This document shows, piece after piece, positions 54,398 to 64,000 of a stretch of DNA of 64,000 nucleotides (its first letter is position 1; each line of letters begins with the position of its first letter). The translations under genes and the position numbers were made by a program. The DNA lies in NCBI GenBank assembly GCA_020637165.1, contig JACJWN010000004.1, positions 248,001 to 312,000 of the forward strand, read 5' to 3'. The notes under the pieces were generated by a model. That model searched no databases. It saw only the letters and a list, made by a program, of their open reading frames with translations, and was not told where the DNA came from. This stretch comes from Mycolicibacterium sp. (GTDB lineage Bacteria; Actinomycetota; Actinomycetes; Mycobacteriales; Mycobacteriaceae).

Positions 54398-55771
54398 GTG
54401 ACCGAAGGGCTGACGTGGGCCGCCCACCGGCGGGGTGTGCGGCGGCTCCTTGACAGTTATCGCGCAATCCCGGACGGCGCCCCGGTACGGCTGGCCAAGC
54501 CCACCTCCAACCTGTTCCGGGCCCGCGCCCGCACCCAGACCCCCGGTCTGGACACCTCCGGACTGACCGGCGTCATCGCCGTCGACCCCCAGCAGCGGCA
54601 TGCCGATGTCCAGGGCATGTGCACCTACGAGACCCTGGTGGCCGCCACCCTCCCGCGCGGGCTCTCCCCACTGGTGGTTCCGCAGTTGAAGACCATCACC
54701 CTGGGTGGAGCCGTCACCGGGCTGGGCATCGAGTCGGCCTCCTTCCGCAACGGTCTGCCGCACGAATCGGTCCTCGAGATGGACGTGCTCACTGCGACGG
54801 GTGAGATCATCACCGCCAGCCGCGACGAGCACACCGATCTGTTCCGGGCCTTCCCGAACTCCTACGGAACCCTGGGCTACTCGGTGCGGTTGCGGATCGA
54901 GTTGGAGCCGGTGCTGCCCTTTGTGGCGCTGCGCCATGTGCGATTCGACCGGCTGGTCGACCTCGTCGAGACCATGGGAGACATCGCCGCGACCGGCACC
55001 CACGACGGGATGGCTGTGGACTACCTCGATGGCGTGGTGTTCAGCGCCGACGAGGGGTATCTGTCTCTCGGCACGCGGACCGCCGCTCCCGGGCCGGTCA
55101 GCGACTACACCGGACAGAACATCTACTACCGCTCAATCCGGCACGCGGACGGGATGACCGAGGACCGGCTGACCATCCACGACTACCTGTGGCGCTGGGA
55201 TACCGACTGGTTCTGGTGTTCCCGGGCGTTCGGCGCCCAGAATCCGCGGATCCGGCGGCTCTGGCCGCGCCGCTACCGGCGCAGCAGCGTCTACTGGAAG
55301 TTGATCGCCTACGACCAGCGGTTCGGCATCGCCGATCGGATCGAGGCCGTCCACGGCCGGCCGGCCCGGGAGCGGGTGGTGCAGGACGTCGAGGTCCCGA
55401 TCGAGAACTGCGCGGAATTTCTCGACTGGTTCACCGCGGAGGTGCCCATCGAACCGGTGTGGCTATGCCCGCTTCGGCTGCGCGATCCGGTCGGCTGGCC
55501 GCTCTACCCGTTGCGGGCCGGCCACACCTATGTCAACGTCGGTTTCTGGTCGTCGGTACCCGCAGGACCCGACCCGGGCAGCACCAACCGCCTGATCGAG
55601 CAGAGGGTCAGCGGGCTCGACGGTCACAAATCGCTGTATTCAGACGCCTTTTACGGCCGCGAGGAGTTTGACCGGCTCTATGGGGGCGAAACCTACAAGA
55701 CGGTGAAGAAAACCTACGATCCGGATTCCCGGTTGCTGGACCTGTACGCCAAGGCGGTGCAGCGACGGTGA
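54398..55771 (+). CDS. FAD-binding oxidoreductase, DHCR24/TmsA-like (Rv3719 homologue)
   Basis: 457 residues. FAD_binding_4-type domain: VIAVDPQQRHADVQGMCTYE, LVVPQLKTITLGGAVTGLGI (the FAD-contacting glycine region), SFRNGLPHESVLEMDVLTATGE and YGTLGYSVRLRIEL. Relatives reduce or oxidise C=C bonds in sterols and fatty acids. It is followed after about 49 bp by a cyclopropane-type methyltransferase. The same enzyme pairing makes 10-methyl branched fatty acids (TmsA/TmsB), so a role in methylene-group reduction is a reasonable inference. Confidence 0.85.
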   Translation: MTEGLTWAAHRRGVRRLLDSYRAIPDGAPVRLAKPTSNLFRARARTQTPGLDTSGLTGVIAVDPQQRHADVQGMCTYETLVAATLPRGLSPLVVPQLKTITLGGAVTGLGIESASFRNGLPHESVLEMDVLTATGEIITASRDEHTDLFRAFPNSYGTLGYSVRLRIELEPVLPFVALRHVRFDRLVDLVETMGDIAATGTHDGMAVDYLDGVVFSADEGYLSLGTRTAAPGPVSDYTGQNIYYRSIRHADGMTEDRLTIHDYLWRWDTDWFWCSRAFGAQNPRIRRLWPRRYRRSSVYWKLIAYDQRFGIADRIEAVHGRPARERVVQDVEVPIENCAEFLDWFTAEVPIEPVWLCPLRLRDPVGWPLYPLRAGHTYVNVGFWSSVPAGPDPGSTNRLIEQRVSGLDGHKSLYSDAFYGREEFDRLYGGETYKTVKKTYDPDSRLLDLYAKAVQRR

Positions 55772-55806
55772 ACCCGTGACGGTGGACCCATGACAGTGGA
55801 CCCATG
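55765..55806 (+). repeat. Three imperfect 14-bp tandem repeats ahead of the methyltransferase gene
   Basis: ACGGTGAACCCGTG, ACGGTGGACCCATG and ACAGTGGACCCATG follow one another, the first spanning the stop of the preceding gene. Copies 2 and 3 create chained micro-ORFs reading M-T-V-D-P-stop with ATGA/GTGA overlaps, just before SD AAAGGGAGG and ATG 55821. Confidence 0.75.
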
Positions 55807-55820
55807 AAAGGGAGGCTGCA

Positions 55821-57125
55821 ATGACTACATTCGAGGAACCGGTGCGGACCGGCAGGCTGACCTTGGCGGGGATTCTGGAACTGTTCGCCGCCAACGGCGA
55901 GCTGCCGCTGCGGCTCACCGCCTACGACGGCAGCAGCGCCGGGCCCGAGGACGCTCGACTCGGCCTGGATCTGCTCACCCCAAGGGGCACCACCTACCTG
56001 GCCACCGCCCCCGGCGATCTGGGGCTGGCCCGGGCATATGTCGCGGGGGACCTGGCGATGCGCGGAGTGCACCCTGGTGACCCCTACGAACTGCTCAAGG
56101 CGCTGGCCGCCTCCGACCTCAAACGGCCACCGGCCCGCGCCTTGATCGACATCGTGCGATCGCTGGGTCTGGGGCACCTCAAGCCCATCGCGCCGCCCCC
56201 GCAGGAGGCCCTGCCCCGCTGGCGCCGGGTGGCCGAAGGCCTGCGGCACAGCCGCAAGCGTGACGCCGACGCGATCCACCACCACTATGACGTGTCCAAC
56301 GCCTTCTACGAATCGGTGCTGGGGCCGTCGATGACCTACACCTGCGCGTGCTATCCCGATGCCGACGCCAGCCTGGAGGAAGCCCAGGCCAACAAATACC
56401 GGCTGGTCTTCGAGAAGCTGCGGCTGCGCCCCGGCGACCGGCTGCTCGACGTAGGGTGCGGCTGGGGTGGCATGGTCCGCCACGCCGCACGCAAGGGGGT
56501 GCGGGTAATCGGCGTGACACTGTCTCGCGAGCAGGCACTCTGGGGACAAAAAGCCATCGCTGAGGAGGGTCTGGCGGAGTTCGCCGAGATCCGCCACGGC
56601 GACTACCGCGACGTCCTGGAGGGCGGCTTCGACGCGGTGTCCTCGATCGGCCTCACCGAGCACATCGGTGTCTCCAACTACCCGGCCTACTTCCGTTTCC
56701 TGCGCTCCAAGCTGCGCACCGGGGGCCTGCTGCTCAACCACAGCATCACCAGGCCGGGCAACCGTTCGGCTACGCCCGCCGGCGGGTTCATCGACCGCTA
56801 CGTGTTCCCTGACGGGGAACTCACGGGCTCCGGCCGCATCATCGCCGAGATGCAGAACGCCGATCTCGAGGTGGTGCATGAGGAGAACCTTCGCCACCAT
56901 TACGCCCTGACCCTGCGCGACTGGTGCCGCAACCTGGTAGAGCACTGGGACTCCGCGGTGGCCGAGGTCGGCCTGCCCACCGCCAAGGTCTGGGGTCTCT
57001 ACATGGCCGGCTCCCGGCTGGGCTTTGAGACCAATGTCGTTCAGTTGCACCAGGTGCTGGCGGTCAAACCGGACAGCCGGGGCGGGGATGGCGGCCTGCC
57101 GTTGCGCCCGTGGTGGACGCCCTGA
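55821..57125 (+). CDS. Cyclopropane-fatty-acid-synthase-type SAM methyltransferase (Rv3720 homologue)
   Basis: 434 residues. SAM site LLDVGCGWGGMVRHAA, then GVTLSREQALWGQKAIAEEG, SIGLTEHIGVSNYPAYF and FIDRYVFPDGELTGSGRII. AIHHHYDVSNAFYESVLGPSMTY-type residues around 270-300 bp into the domain are the usual bicarbonate/lipid region. It has the roughly 100-residue N-terminal extension found in true CFA synthases and UfaA1/TmsB, not in the short mycolate CmaA group. SD AAAGGGAGG. It acts on membrane-bound unsaturated acyl chains. Confidence 0.9.
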   Translation: MTTFEEPVRTGRLTLAGILELFAANGELPLRLTAYDGSSAGPEDARLGLDLLTPRGTTYLATAPGDLGLARAYVAGDLAMRGVHPGDPYELLKALAASDLKRPPARALIDIVRSLGLGHLKPIAPPPQEALPRWRRVAEGLRHSRKRDADAIHHHYDVSNAFYESVLGPSMTYTCACYPDADASLEEAQANKYRLVFEKLRLRPGDRLLDVGCGWGGMVRHAARKGVRVIGVTLSREQALWGQKAIAEEGLAEFAEIRHGDYRDVLEGGFDAVSSIGLTEHIGVSNYPAYFRFLRSKLRTGGLLLNHSITRPGNRSATPAGGFIDRYVFPDGELTGSGRIIAEMQNADLEVVHEENLRHHYALTLRDWCRNLVEHWDSAVAEVGLPTAKVWGLYMAGSRLGFETNVVQLHQVLAVKPDSRGGDGGLPLRPWWTP

Positions 57126-57130
57126 GCGGC

Positions 57131-59104
57131 CTAACCGTCGATCCGGCGGGCTCCGAGTTCGTTCTGCAGTAGTTCCAGAGCCACCTCTTCGGGGTCACGG
57201 CGCGGCGCGGGATCGGCGTCGTCGCGGACCGCTTCGGCGATGAGTTCCTCTTCCTCCGCCCGCTGGGCGTCGACCGGATCGGCCATGGGCTCCGTCGGCG
57301 GCGGCGGGGACGCCGGCGTTGGTTGCCCGTGCCCGGGCTCACAGCGCACCTGCCAGTTCACCCCGAGGGCATCTTTGAGAGCGTCGCGGATCACATCGGC
57401 GTTTCGCTGCTCGCACAGCCGCTTGGCCAGCGGCGCGGACTCGTGGGCGAGGACCAGCGTGCCGTCCCCCACCGTCCGTACTATCGCACCGGCCAGCATC
57501 ACGTCGATGGTGCGGCTGCGCTCGCGGACCTTCTCCCGCACAGTCGGCCACATGCTGCGCACCGCGGCCGCATCGGGCTCTCCTGGTGTCGCGGTGGCCG
57601 CCGGCGGAGGCGCCGGCTCGGCCTCGGCAGCCGGTACCGGGGCGGGCGGCGGCGGACCCGGGGCGACCCTTACCGGCGCGGGCCCGGAGGGGGCGGGTTT
57701 AACCGGGGCGGAAGCAGCCGGCGCAGTTGCCGAGGCGGCCGGCACGGGCGCGGTCACGGCCGGAACGGGCGCGGTCGCGGCCGGCGCGGACGGGGCCGTT
57801 GCAGGCTGGGCCGCCGGTGTGGGCGGGGCCAATGCGGGTTGGCCGGCCGGTGTGGGTTCGGCAGCCGGCGCTGCCTGGGTCTTTCGCATGTACTTCCGGA
57901 CCGGGGCGACCGAGGAGGCCGCGGAGCCCACCTCGTCGGACGGGATCGAGATATCAAGCCGGGTTTCGATGCGTTCGACGCGCTGCAGCAGGGCCGATTC
58001 GGTATCGCTGGCCGAAGGCAGCAGCAGTCGCGCGCACACGACTTCCAGCAGGAGCCGGGGAGCGGTGGCGCCGCGCATCTCCCCCAGCCCGGCGTGCACC
58101 ACCTCGGCGTAGCGGGCCAGCGTCGCCGGACCGATGCACCCGGCCTGCTCACGCATACGGTCCAAGACGTCGTCGGGGGCATCGACCACCCCGCGGTCTG
58201 CGGCGTCGGGAACCGCCTGCAGCAGGATCAGGTCGCGGAACCGCTCCAGCAGATCGGTGGCGAACCGGCGGGGATCGTGCCCGGCGTCGATCACCGACTC
58301 GACCGCACCGAACAGCGCCGCGGAGTCGCCGGCGGCCAGCGCGTCGACGGCGTCGTCAATCAGCGCGATATCGGTCGCACCGAGTAGCGCCAGCGCCCGC
58401 TGGTAGTGCACCCGGTTGTTGTGCGCGCCGGCCAGCAACTGGTCCAGCACGCTGAGGGTATCCCGGGGCGACCCGCCGCCAGCCCGGATGACCAGCGGGA
58501 AAACGGCGTCATCGACCTCGACATTCTCAGCGGCCAGGATGCTCTCGACCAGACCGCGCATCGTTCGCGGCGCCAGCAGCCGGAACGGGTAGTGGTGGGT
58601 GCGCGAGCGGATGGTGGGCAGCACCTTCTCCGGTTCGGTGGTGGCGAATACGAAGATTACGTGCTCAGGTGGTTCCTCGACGATCTTGAGCAGCGCGTTG
58701 AAACCGGCGGTGGTGACCATGTGCGCTTCGTCGATGATGAAAATGCGGTATCGGGACTGGGCGGGCGCGAACGATGCACGGTCGCGCAGGTCACGGGTGT
58801 CGTCGACGCCGCCGTGGCTGGCCGCGTCGAGTTCGACCACATCGAACGAGCCCCCGCCGTTGGGCGCCAGCGCCACACACGAAGCACACACCCCACACGG
58901 GGTCGGGGTGGGCCCCTGCGCACAGTTCAGCGACCGGGCCAGGATGCGGGCGGACGAGGTCTTACCGCACCCGCGCGGGCCGGAGAACAGGTAGGCGTGG
59001 TTGATCCGGCCGGCCGCCAGCGCCGTCGACAGCGGCTCGGTCACGTGTTCCTGGCCCACCACCTCAGCGAATGTCGCCGGCCGGTATTTGCGGTAAAGCG
59101 CCAC
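57131..59104 (-). CDS. dnaX: DNA polymerase III gamma/tau subunit
   Basis: 657 residues; AAA+ motor of the sliding-clamp loader. Walker A GPRGCGKTS is at residues 42-50, zinc ligands C61, C70, C73, C76 follow, IIDEAHMVTTAGFNALLKIV is Walker B/DExx, and FVFATTEPEKVLPTIRSRT is sensor 1. The central A/P/T-rich linker (about 400-500) leads to the tau-like C-terminal domain. GTG 59104 has a TAGCCT box 6 nt upstream. No slippery heptamer for a separate gamma form was seen. Confidence 0.96.
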   Translation of the reverse strand: MALYRKYRPATFAEVVGQEHVTEPLSTALAAGRINHAYLFSGPRGCGKTSSARILARSLNCAQGPTPTPCGVCASCVALAPNGGGSFDVVELDAASHGGVDDTRDLRDRASFAPAQSRYRIFIIDEAHMVTTAGFNALLKIVEEPPEHVIFVFATTEPEKVLPTIRSRTHHYPFRLLAPRTMRGLVESILAAENVEVDDAVFPLVIRAGGGSPRDTLSVLDQLLAGAHNNRVHYQRALALLGATDIALIDDAVDALAAGDSAALFGAVESVIDAGHDPRRFATDLLERFRDLILLQAVPDAADRGVVDAPDDVLDRMREQAGCIGPATLARYAEVVHAGLGEMRGATAPRLLLEVVCARLLLPSASDTESALLQRVERIETRLDISIPSDEVGSAASSVAPVRKYMRKTQAAPAAEPTPAGQPALAPPTPAAQPATAPSAPAATAPVPAVTAPVPAASATAPAASAPVKPAPSGPAPVRVAPGPPPPAPVPAAEAEPAPPPAATATPGEPDAAAVRSMWPTVREKVRERSRTIDVMLAGAIVRTVGDGTLVLAHESAPLAKRLCEQRNADVIRDALKDALGVNWQVRCEPGHGQPTPASPPPPTEPMADPVDAQRAEEEELIAEAVRDDADPAPRRDPEEVALELLQNELGARRIDG

Positions 59105-59110
59105 CTCAGA

Positions 59111-59116
59111 AGGCTA
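59111..59116 (-). promoter_or_regulatory. -10 box (TAGCCT) of leaderless dnaX
   Basis: TAGCCT on the reverse strand ends 6 nt before GTG 59104; no SD is present. Confidence 0.5.
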
Positions 59117-59149
59117 CCGGGGCCGACCGACGGGTAGCACGGCGCACGG

Positions 59150-60565
<1,416 letters not shown>

Positions 60566-60570
60566 TCAAG

Positions 60571-60576
60571 AGTGTA
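60571..60576 (-). promoter_or_regulatory. -10 box (TACACT) for SRP RNA
   Basis: TACACT on the reverse strand ends 6 nt before the predicted RNA 5' end (GGACCCC), exactly placed for transcription of ffs. Confidence 0.55.
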
Positions 60577-60629
60577 GTACCGGCCGGTCGTCGGCGCACG
60601 GGCGGTCGAGAACCTCGACTCCGGTCGGC

Positions 60630-60635
60630 TACCAT
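60630..60635 (+). promoter_or_regulatory. -10 box (TACCAT) for tRNA-Ser
   Basis: TACCAT ends 7 nt before the mature tRNA 5' end; no good -35 was seen. Confidence 0.35.
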
Positions 60636-60642
60636 GGCCGAC

Positions 60643-60728
60643 GGAGGATTCGCCTAGTGGCCTATGGCGCTCGCCTGGAACGCGGGTTGGGTTAATAGCC
60701 CTCGCGGGTTCAAATCCCGCATCCTCCG
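60643..60728 (+). tRNA. tRNA-Ser (anticodon GGA)
   Basis: Acceptor GGAGGAT pairs with ATCCTCC, discriminator G 60728. Anticodon stem CTCGC/GCGGG encloses loop CTGGAAC, anticodon GGA (codons TCC/TCT). A long variable arm (TTGGGTTAATAGCCC region) is typical of tRNA-Ser. T-arm CGCGGG-TTCAAAT-CCCGC. CCA is not encoded. Confidence 0.96.
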
Positions 60729-60800
60729 CACCTGTCCGGGGTGCGATCGGCCCGATCAGCGGCACGATCGCACCCCGGAACCGCAAAAACAAGGAGGGGT

Positions 60801-61757
60801 ATGGGGCGGCGCGCCGCGACAGCACTGCACCTGACCCTGATCCTGATCGGCGCGGTCCTGTACGCCTTGTTTGTCCTGCCACGCTGGTGGGTGCTCACCG
60901 GCGCCATGCCGCCAACGCTGGCGACCGTCGGCCGGATCGCCACCGCGCTACCCATTGGAGCCGCCGCCGCGCCGGTGTGGTTGGAACTGCAGCGCTCGCT
61001 GAGATCGAACGCTGCCACCCCCGAACTGGCATTGCGGCTGCGCGCCTGGTCAGGAGCGCTGCACCTGATCGCTGGAGCACTGATCCTGCTCGCTGCGATC
61101 ACCGAGATCTGGCTGCCCCTCGGCGTCGGTGGGCCGTATTTGTTCGGCGTCTATGGCGCCGCCGCGGCGATCGCCGTCCTGGCCGTTGCGGCGTTCTACC
61201 TCTCCTTCGTCGCCGAGAAGCCGCCCGCCGCTCCCAAGCCGCCGAAGGCTCAGAAGCCCCCCAAGCCTAAGAAAGAAAAGAAGCCGAAGCGGCCGCGCGG
61301 CAAGAAGTCCGACAGCGCGGCCGAGGCCGGCCCGTCTGACTCCGAGGCCGGCGCCGAACCGGAGGGGGCCGAACCGGACGGGGCCAAACCCGACGGGGCC
61401 GAAACGGACAGCGCTGAACCCGACGGCGCCGAACCCGACGGCGCCGAACCCGACGGGGCCGAAACGGACGGGGCCGAAACGGACAGCGCTGAACCGGAGG
61501 GGGCCGAGCAGGACGGCGCCGAACCGGATAGGGAGCCAGAACCCACAACCGCGAGCACCGACGGGACAGCCGACGGCAGCGCTGATGACACGATCGTCAC
61601 CGACAACGCGGTCGATACCGACGGGGAGGACGCCGCAGAAACGAGCGAGGCGGCCGCGATCTCCTCGGTGGATGCCACAGCCGAAGATCAGCAGGCTGCC
61701 GGCGCACTGCGCAACCGGCGCCCATCGGGCAAGATCCGCCAGCGACTGCGCCGCTGA
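60801..61757 (+). CDS. Membrane protein with acidic pentapeptide repeats (Rv3723 homologue)
   Basis: 318 residues from ATG 60801, SD AAGGAGGGGT. Four TM segments lie in the first 135 residues (LHLTLILIGAVLYALFVLP, LHLIAGALILLAAITEIWLP, GAAAAIAVLAVAAFYLSFVA). A Lys/Pro-rich stretch follows (KPPKAQKPPKPKKEKKPKRP), then about twelve AEPDG-type pentapeptides and a basic end (GKIRQRLRR). The basic-then-acidic tail is probably disordered and cytosolic. The function is unknown; synteny after tRNA-Ser fits Rv3723. Confidence 0.85.
   Translation: MGRRAATALHLTLILIGAVLYALFVLPRWWVLTGAMPPTLATVGRIATALPIGAAAAPVWLELQRSLRSNAATPELALRLRAWSGALHLIAGALILLAAITEIWLPLGVGGPYLFGVYGAAAAIAVLAVAAFYLSFVAEKPPAAPKPPKAQKPPKPKKEKKPKRPRGKKSDSAAEAGPSDSEAGAEPEGAEPDGAKPDGAETDSAEPDGAEPDGAEPDGAETDGAETDSAEPEGAEQDGAEPDREPEPTTASTDGTADGSADDTIVTDNAVDTDGEDAAETSEAAAISSVDATAEDQQAAGALRNRRPSGKIRQRLRR
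61353..61532 (+). repeat. 15-bp minisatellite, about 12 copies, encoding AEPDG repeats
   Basis: Units of the form GCCGAACCGGACGGG run in frame with variants (CCC for CCG, ACG, AGC), preserving A-E-[PT]-[DE]-[GS]. The period of exactly 15 bp means copy-number changes keep the frame. Likely to vary between strains. Confidence 0.85.
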
Positions 61758-61834
61758 GTCACCCCACCGCCCCGGCCCCACAGCAGCAGGAACCTGCTCC
61801 GGCCGAAGGCTCGATCAGCGTGGGGTCGCCCGCT

Positions 61835-64000
61835 CTAAACGACCGCTACCGCCGGGATGTCCCGCAGCGGCAGGTCCACCTGGATGTCGGTGATGTCGAC
61901 CACGCCGATGTCGGCGTTGGCGAAAATCGAGGACCAGGCGGCGATCTGCAGCGTCAGCGAGTCGCCGGTACCCACCGTGTAGGCGATGTCATAGAGCGGC
62001 ATGGACACCGTGTGCTCTCGGCCATCCAGAATCAACGGTACAGCCGTCACTTGGTTGCCGACCACCAAGCCCGTGGCGTCGTCGACGAGCTGGGCGAACA
62101 CCGCCTGGCCCGTTCCCAGGCCACGGTAGGTAAAGCTCAGCTGCGGCGCGCCGACGATCTGCTCCCCGACGTCGGGGGTCAGCGCGACGTTGATCGCGTT
62201 ATCCGCCGGGGTGGGGAAGATCAGGCCGATCGGGAAGGATCCGAACAGCGAACCCGACCCTCCGACGAACGGGATGATTCCCAGCGTGCCGCCGGCGCTG
62301 GTGGCGCTGTACGGGTCCACCTGGTTGAACCCGTCCTGGAAGGGCAGCAGATCCGAGGTGTAGTAATCCGCGTTCTGGTCCCACCACTGAAACACCGGGA
62401 CGGCGTCGGCACCCTGACCGGTCCCGGCCACGTACTGGTTGAGCCAGGCGAAGGTGTCGGCGAAGAGTTGCTGCTGCTGGGTCGGGCTCACCCCGGTCGA
62501 GCAGGAACCGTGACCGCCGCAGAACCAGGCCAGCTTCACCGGGGCGCCGAACGGGTTCTCGGTGATGGTCTCGGCGTTGAACACCGACTGATCCAGCGGG
62601 AACAGCGCATCGACAGTGCCCTGGAACAGCAGGGTAGGAATCTGCAGCTGATTGAGCAGGGTCGTCGGACCGCTGCTGGACAGGACTGCCTGACCGGTCT
62701 GGGTGATGAAACCGAACAGCCCGGTGAGGGCACCGATGTAGAGCTGGTTGTTGATCCGGGCCCCCGCCGTCACCAAGTCAAGCAGCAGAATCCCCGACCA
62801 GGCGGTCTTGGGGACCTCCGAGGGGTACAGCGCGTCGATCAGTGAGTACCAGTTGCCGTTGGGCACGATGGCGTCGATGCGGGGGTCGGTGCTGGCGGTG
62901 ACCATCTGGATGCCGCCGCCGTAGGACCCGCCCACCATGCCGACCGCCGGGTCGCCCGGTGCGTCCAGTTCGACCAGCGGGTTGTTCGCGGCCCAGCTGA
63001 CGATCGCGGAGGCGTCGCGGCCCTCGTAGAACGGGCTGTCCAGCTGCAGCACACCACCGGAGGCGAATTCGCCGCGGGGATCCCAGGTCACCACGTTGTA
63101 GCCCTCGTCGCGCATGGGGTCCACACCGGGAACCGAGCCGAAGGTGCCCAACACGTTGTAGGGATCGGTCTCCCCCGGCGAGCCCAGGCCCGGTCCGTTC
63201 AGCAAGGTGGGGGCGGTCTCGCCCGCCGCGATGCCGGTCGCCGGGAAGAAGTTGGTGCTGATCGCGGTGCCGTCGAAGGAAATCACGTCATAGGTGAACG
63301 ACAACGGGGTGTCACCCGGAGCATCTGTGGCAACGTTGACGTCGATGGTGGCCACGATCGAGCTGCCGATGATGGGCGCCAGGAGATCGCTGATCAGCGG
63401 CAGCTGCTGGAGCAGGTCGATCACCGGGGCGGCGATCAGGCCGACGACCGGGATGTTGATCAGGAACTGGTCGAAGTCGGTGGTCTCACGGATTCGGACG
63501 GAGAACTGCTCGGTGCCCTTCACACCGCCGGCGTCCAGCCAGGTGGCGTACGGCAGGATCGTGTAGCTCTGCGGGTCCGTCTCGGTCGGCGACACCGGGA
63601 CGGTGTCCATGTCCAGCTTGCCGCCGTTGCTGCCGCCCAGCGAGGTGTAACTCAGGGCGGCCCCACGGGCGCTGGTGGCGTTGAGCGTTCCCTGGAAGAA
63701 GCCGTCGGTGAACTCCACCGTCGGGTCGACGGTGATTCCCTTGCTGGTGACCGCCTGGGCCGTGGTGACCGAGGCCAGCGGGCCGGCGGTGCTCGCCGCA
63801 CTGAGCGGCTGGCGGCGGGCGGCGGCCAGCAGCGCCCACGCCAGCGGCGAGGCGACCGGAACCAGCGGATCGCTGCCTGCGCCGTCTGCGAGCCCGTTGT
63901 CGGCTTCGGACAGGAAACCCGCCACCTCGCCAGCTGGCGCCGGATCGGGCTCGGGGGTCGGTACCGTGGCAACGACGATCTCTGCCGCGGCAGGCGGCGG
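61835..64000 (-). CDS. Secreted alpha/beta hydrolase, CocE/S15-like, 5' truncated by the window
   Basis: At least 720 residues; the frame is open to the window edge, where it reads P/A-rich linker sequence (VVATVPTPEPDPAPAGEVAG), so the true start lies outside. The catalytic domain has nucleophile elbow MVGGSYGGGIQ, Asp in LFQGTVDALFPL and His in FCGGHGSC. Upstream NVVTWDPRGEFASGG and YEGRDASAIVSWAANNP are typical of X-Pro-peptidase/CocE-type hydrolases. A C-terminal beta-rich domain (LSFTYRGLGTGQAVFAQLVD, HTVSMPLYDIAYTVGTGDSL) resembles the jelly-roll of that group. The substrate is not inferable. Mycobacterial relatives carry signal peptides and P/A/E-rich linkers. Confidence 0.8.
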   Translation of the reverse strand, partial: PPPAAAEIVVATVPTPEPDPAPAGEVAGFLSEADNGLADGAGSDPLVPVASPLAWALLAAARRQPLSAASTAGPLASVTTAQAVTSKGITVDPTVEFTDGFFQGTLNATSARGAALSYTSLGGSNGGKLDMDTVPVSPTETDPQSYTILPYATWLDAGGVKGTEQFSVRIRETTDFDQFLINIPVVGLIAAPVIDLLQQLPLISDLLAPIIGSSIVATIDVNVATDAPGDTPLSFTYDVISFDGTAISTNFFPATGIAAGETAPTLLNGPGLGSPGETDPYNVLGTFGSVPGVDPMRDEGYNVVTWDPRGEFASGGVLQLDSPFYEGRDASAIVSWAANNPLVELDAPGDPAVGMVGGSYGGGIQMVTASTDPRIDAIVPNGNWYSLIDALYPSEVPKTAWSGILLLDLVTAGARINNQLYIGALTGLFGFITQTGQAVLSSSGPTTLLNQLQIPTLLFQGTVDALFPLDQSVFNAETITENPFGAPVKLAWFCGGHGSCSTGVSPTQQQQLFADTFAWLNQYVAGTGQGADAVPVFQWWDQNADYYTSDLLPFQDGFNQVDPYSATSAGGTLGIIPFVGGSGSLFGSFPIGLIFPTPADNAINVALTPDVGEQIVGAPQLSFTYRGLGTGQAVFAQLVDDATGLVVGNQVTAVPLILDGREHTVSMPLYDIAYTVGTGDSLTLQIAAWSSIFANADIGVVDITDIQVDLPLRDIPAVAVV

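Overview
The window is high-GC actinobacterial DNA whose gene order follows the Mycobacterium tuberculosis Rv3679-Rv3723 block, so it comes from a member of the Mycobacteriaceae. This assignment rests on synteny and recalled protein sequences, not on a database search, and the species is not resolved. The absence of several M. tuberculosis genes and the extra loci suggest a non-tuberculous species.

Layout. 1-4.5 kb: end of one ArsA-type ATPase, a second ArsA-type ATPase, whiB4 (reverse) and ponA2. The last three carry many apparent frameshifts that stop abruptly near 3.4 kb, so sequence quality at this end is suspect. 4.5-6.8 kb: membrane-anchored phosphoesterase, PLP-dependent cysteine-synthase-like enzyme, tRNA-Pro(CGG). 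6.8-13.2 kb: an island in place of cyp137-Rv3686c-rsfB, made of a reverse three-gene unit (FAD dehydrogenase, TspO-like membrane protein, PAS/PP2C phosphatase) and a divergent heme-oxygenase-fold enzyme. 13.3-20.1 kb: YqeY, the Rv3689-Rv3693 MoxR/DUF58 membrane operon, and an SpoIIM-family protein. 20.1-30.8 kb: a complete mce lipid-import operon (YrbEA, YrbEB, MceA-F, Mce-associated protein, MPT64-like protein) lying between the Rv3694c and Rv3695 homologues, preceded by a 24-codon coupled small ORF. 31-38.6 kb: RDD protein, Nudix hydrolase, carotenoid oxygenase, GlpK, a GCS2-type ligase, a PknH-sensor-like secreted protein, Ohr and small exported proteins. The ergothioneine cluster expected here is absent. 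38.6-45.1 kb: aspartate-family amino-acid genes (DUF4185 protein, asd, ask) and leuA behind a leucine-rich leader peptide. 45-48.8 kb: a large lipoprotein fusing a degenerate lipase domain to a 4-TM esterase, then a DnaQ-like exonuclease. 48.9-60.5 kb: murT-gatD (peptidoglycan amidation), an exported protein, recR-ybaB, a peptidoglycan amidase, an SRPBCC protein, an FAD oxidoreductase plus cyclopropane-type methyltransferase pair, dnaX and an aspartate aminotransferase. 60.5-64 kb: SRP RNA, tRNA-Ser(GGA), an Rv3723-like membrane protein with a 15-bp minisatellite, and a hydrolase cut by the window edge.

Expression. At least ten genes have a TANNNT box ending 6-7 nt upstream of the start codon and no convincing ribosome-binding site, which indicates leaderless transcripts; two more have an 8-nt gap. 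Operons are tightly packed with ATGA or GTGA start-stop overlaps. No CRISPR array, insertion sequence, rRNA or prophage gene was seen. The longest gene-free stretch is about 290 bp, between whiB4 and ponA2; apart from the ponA2 -10 box nothing firm was seen there.
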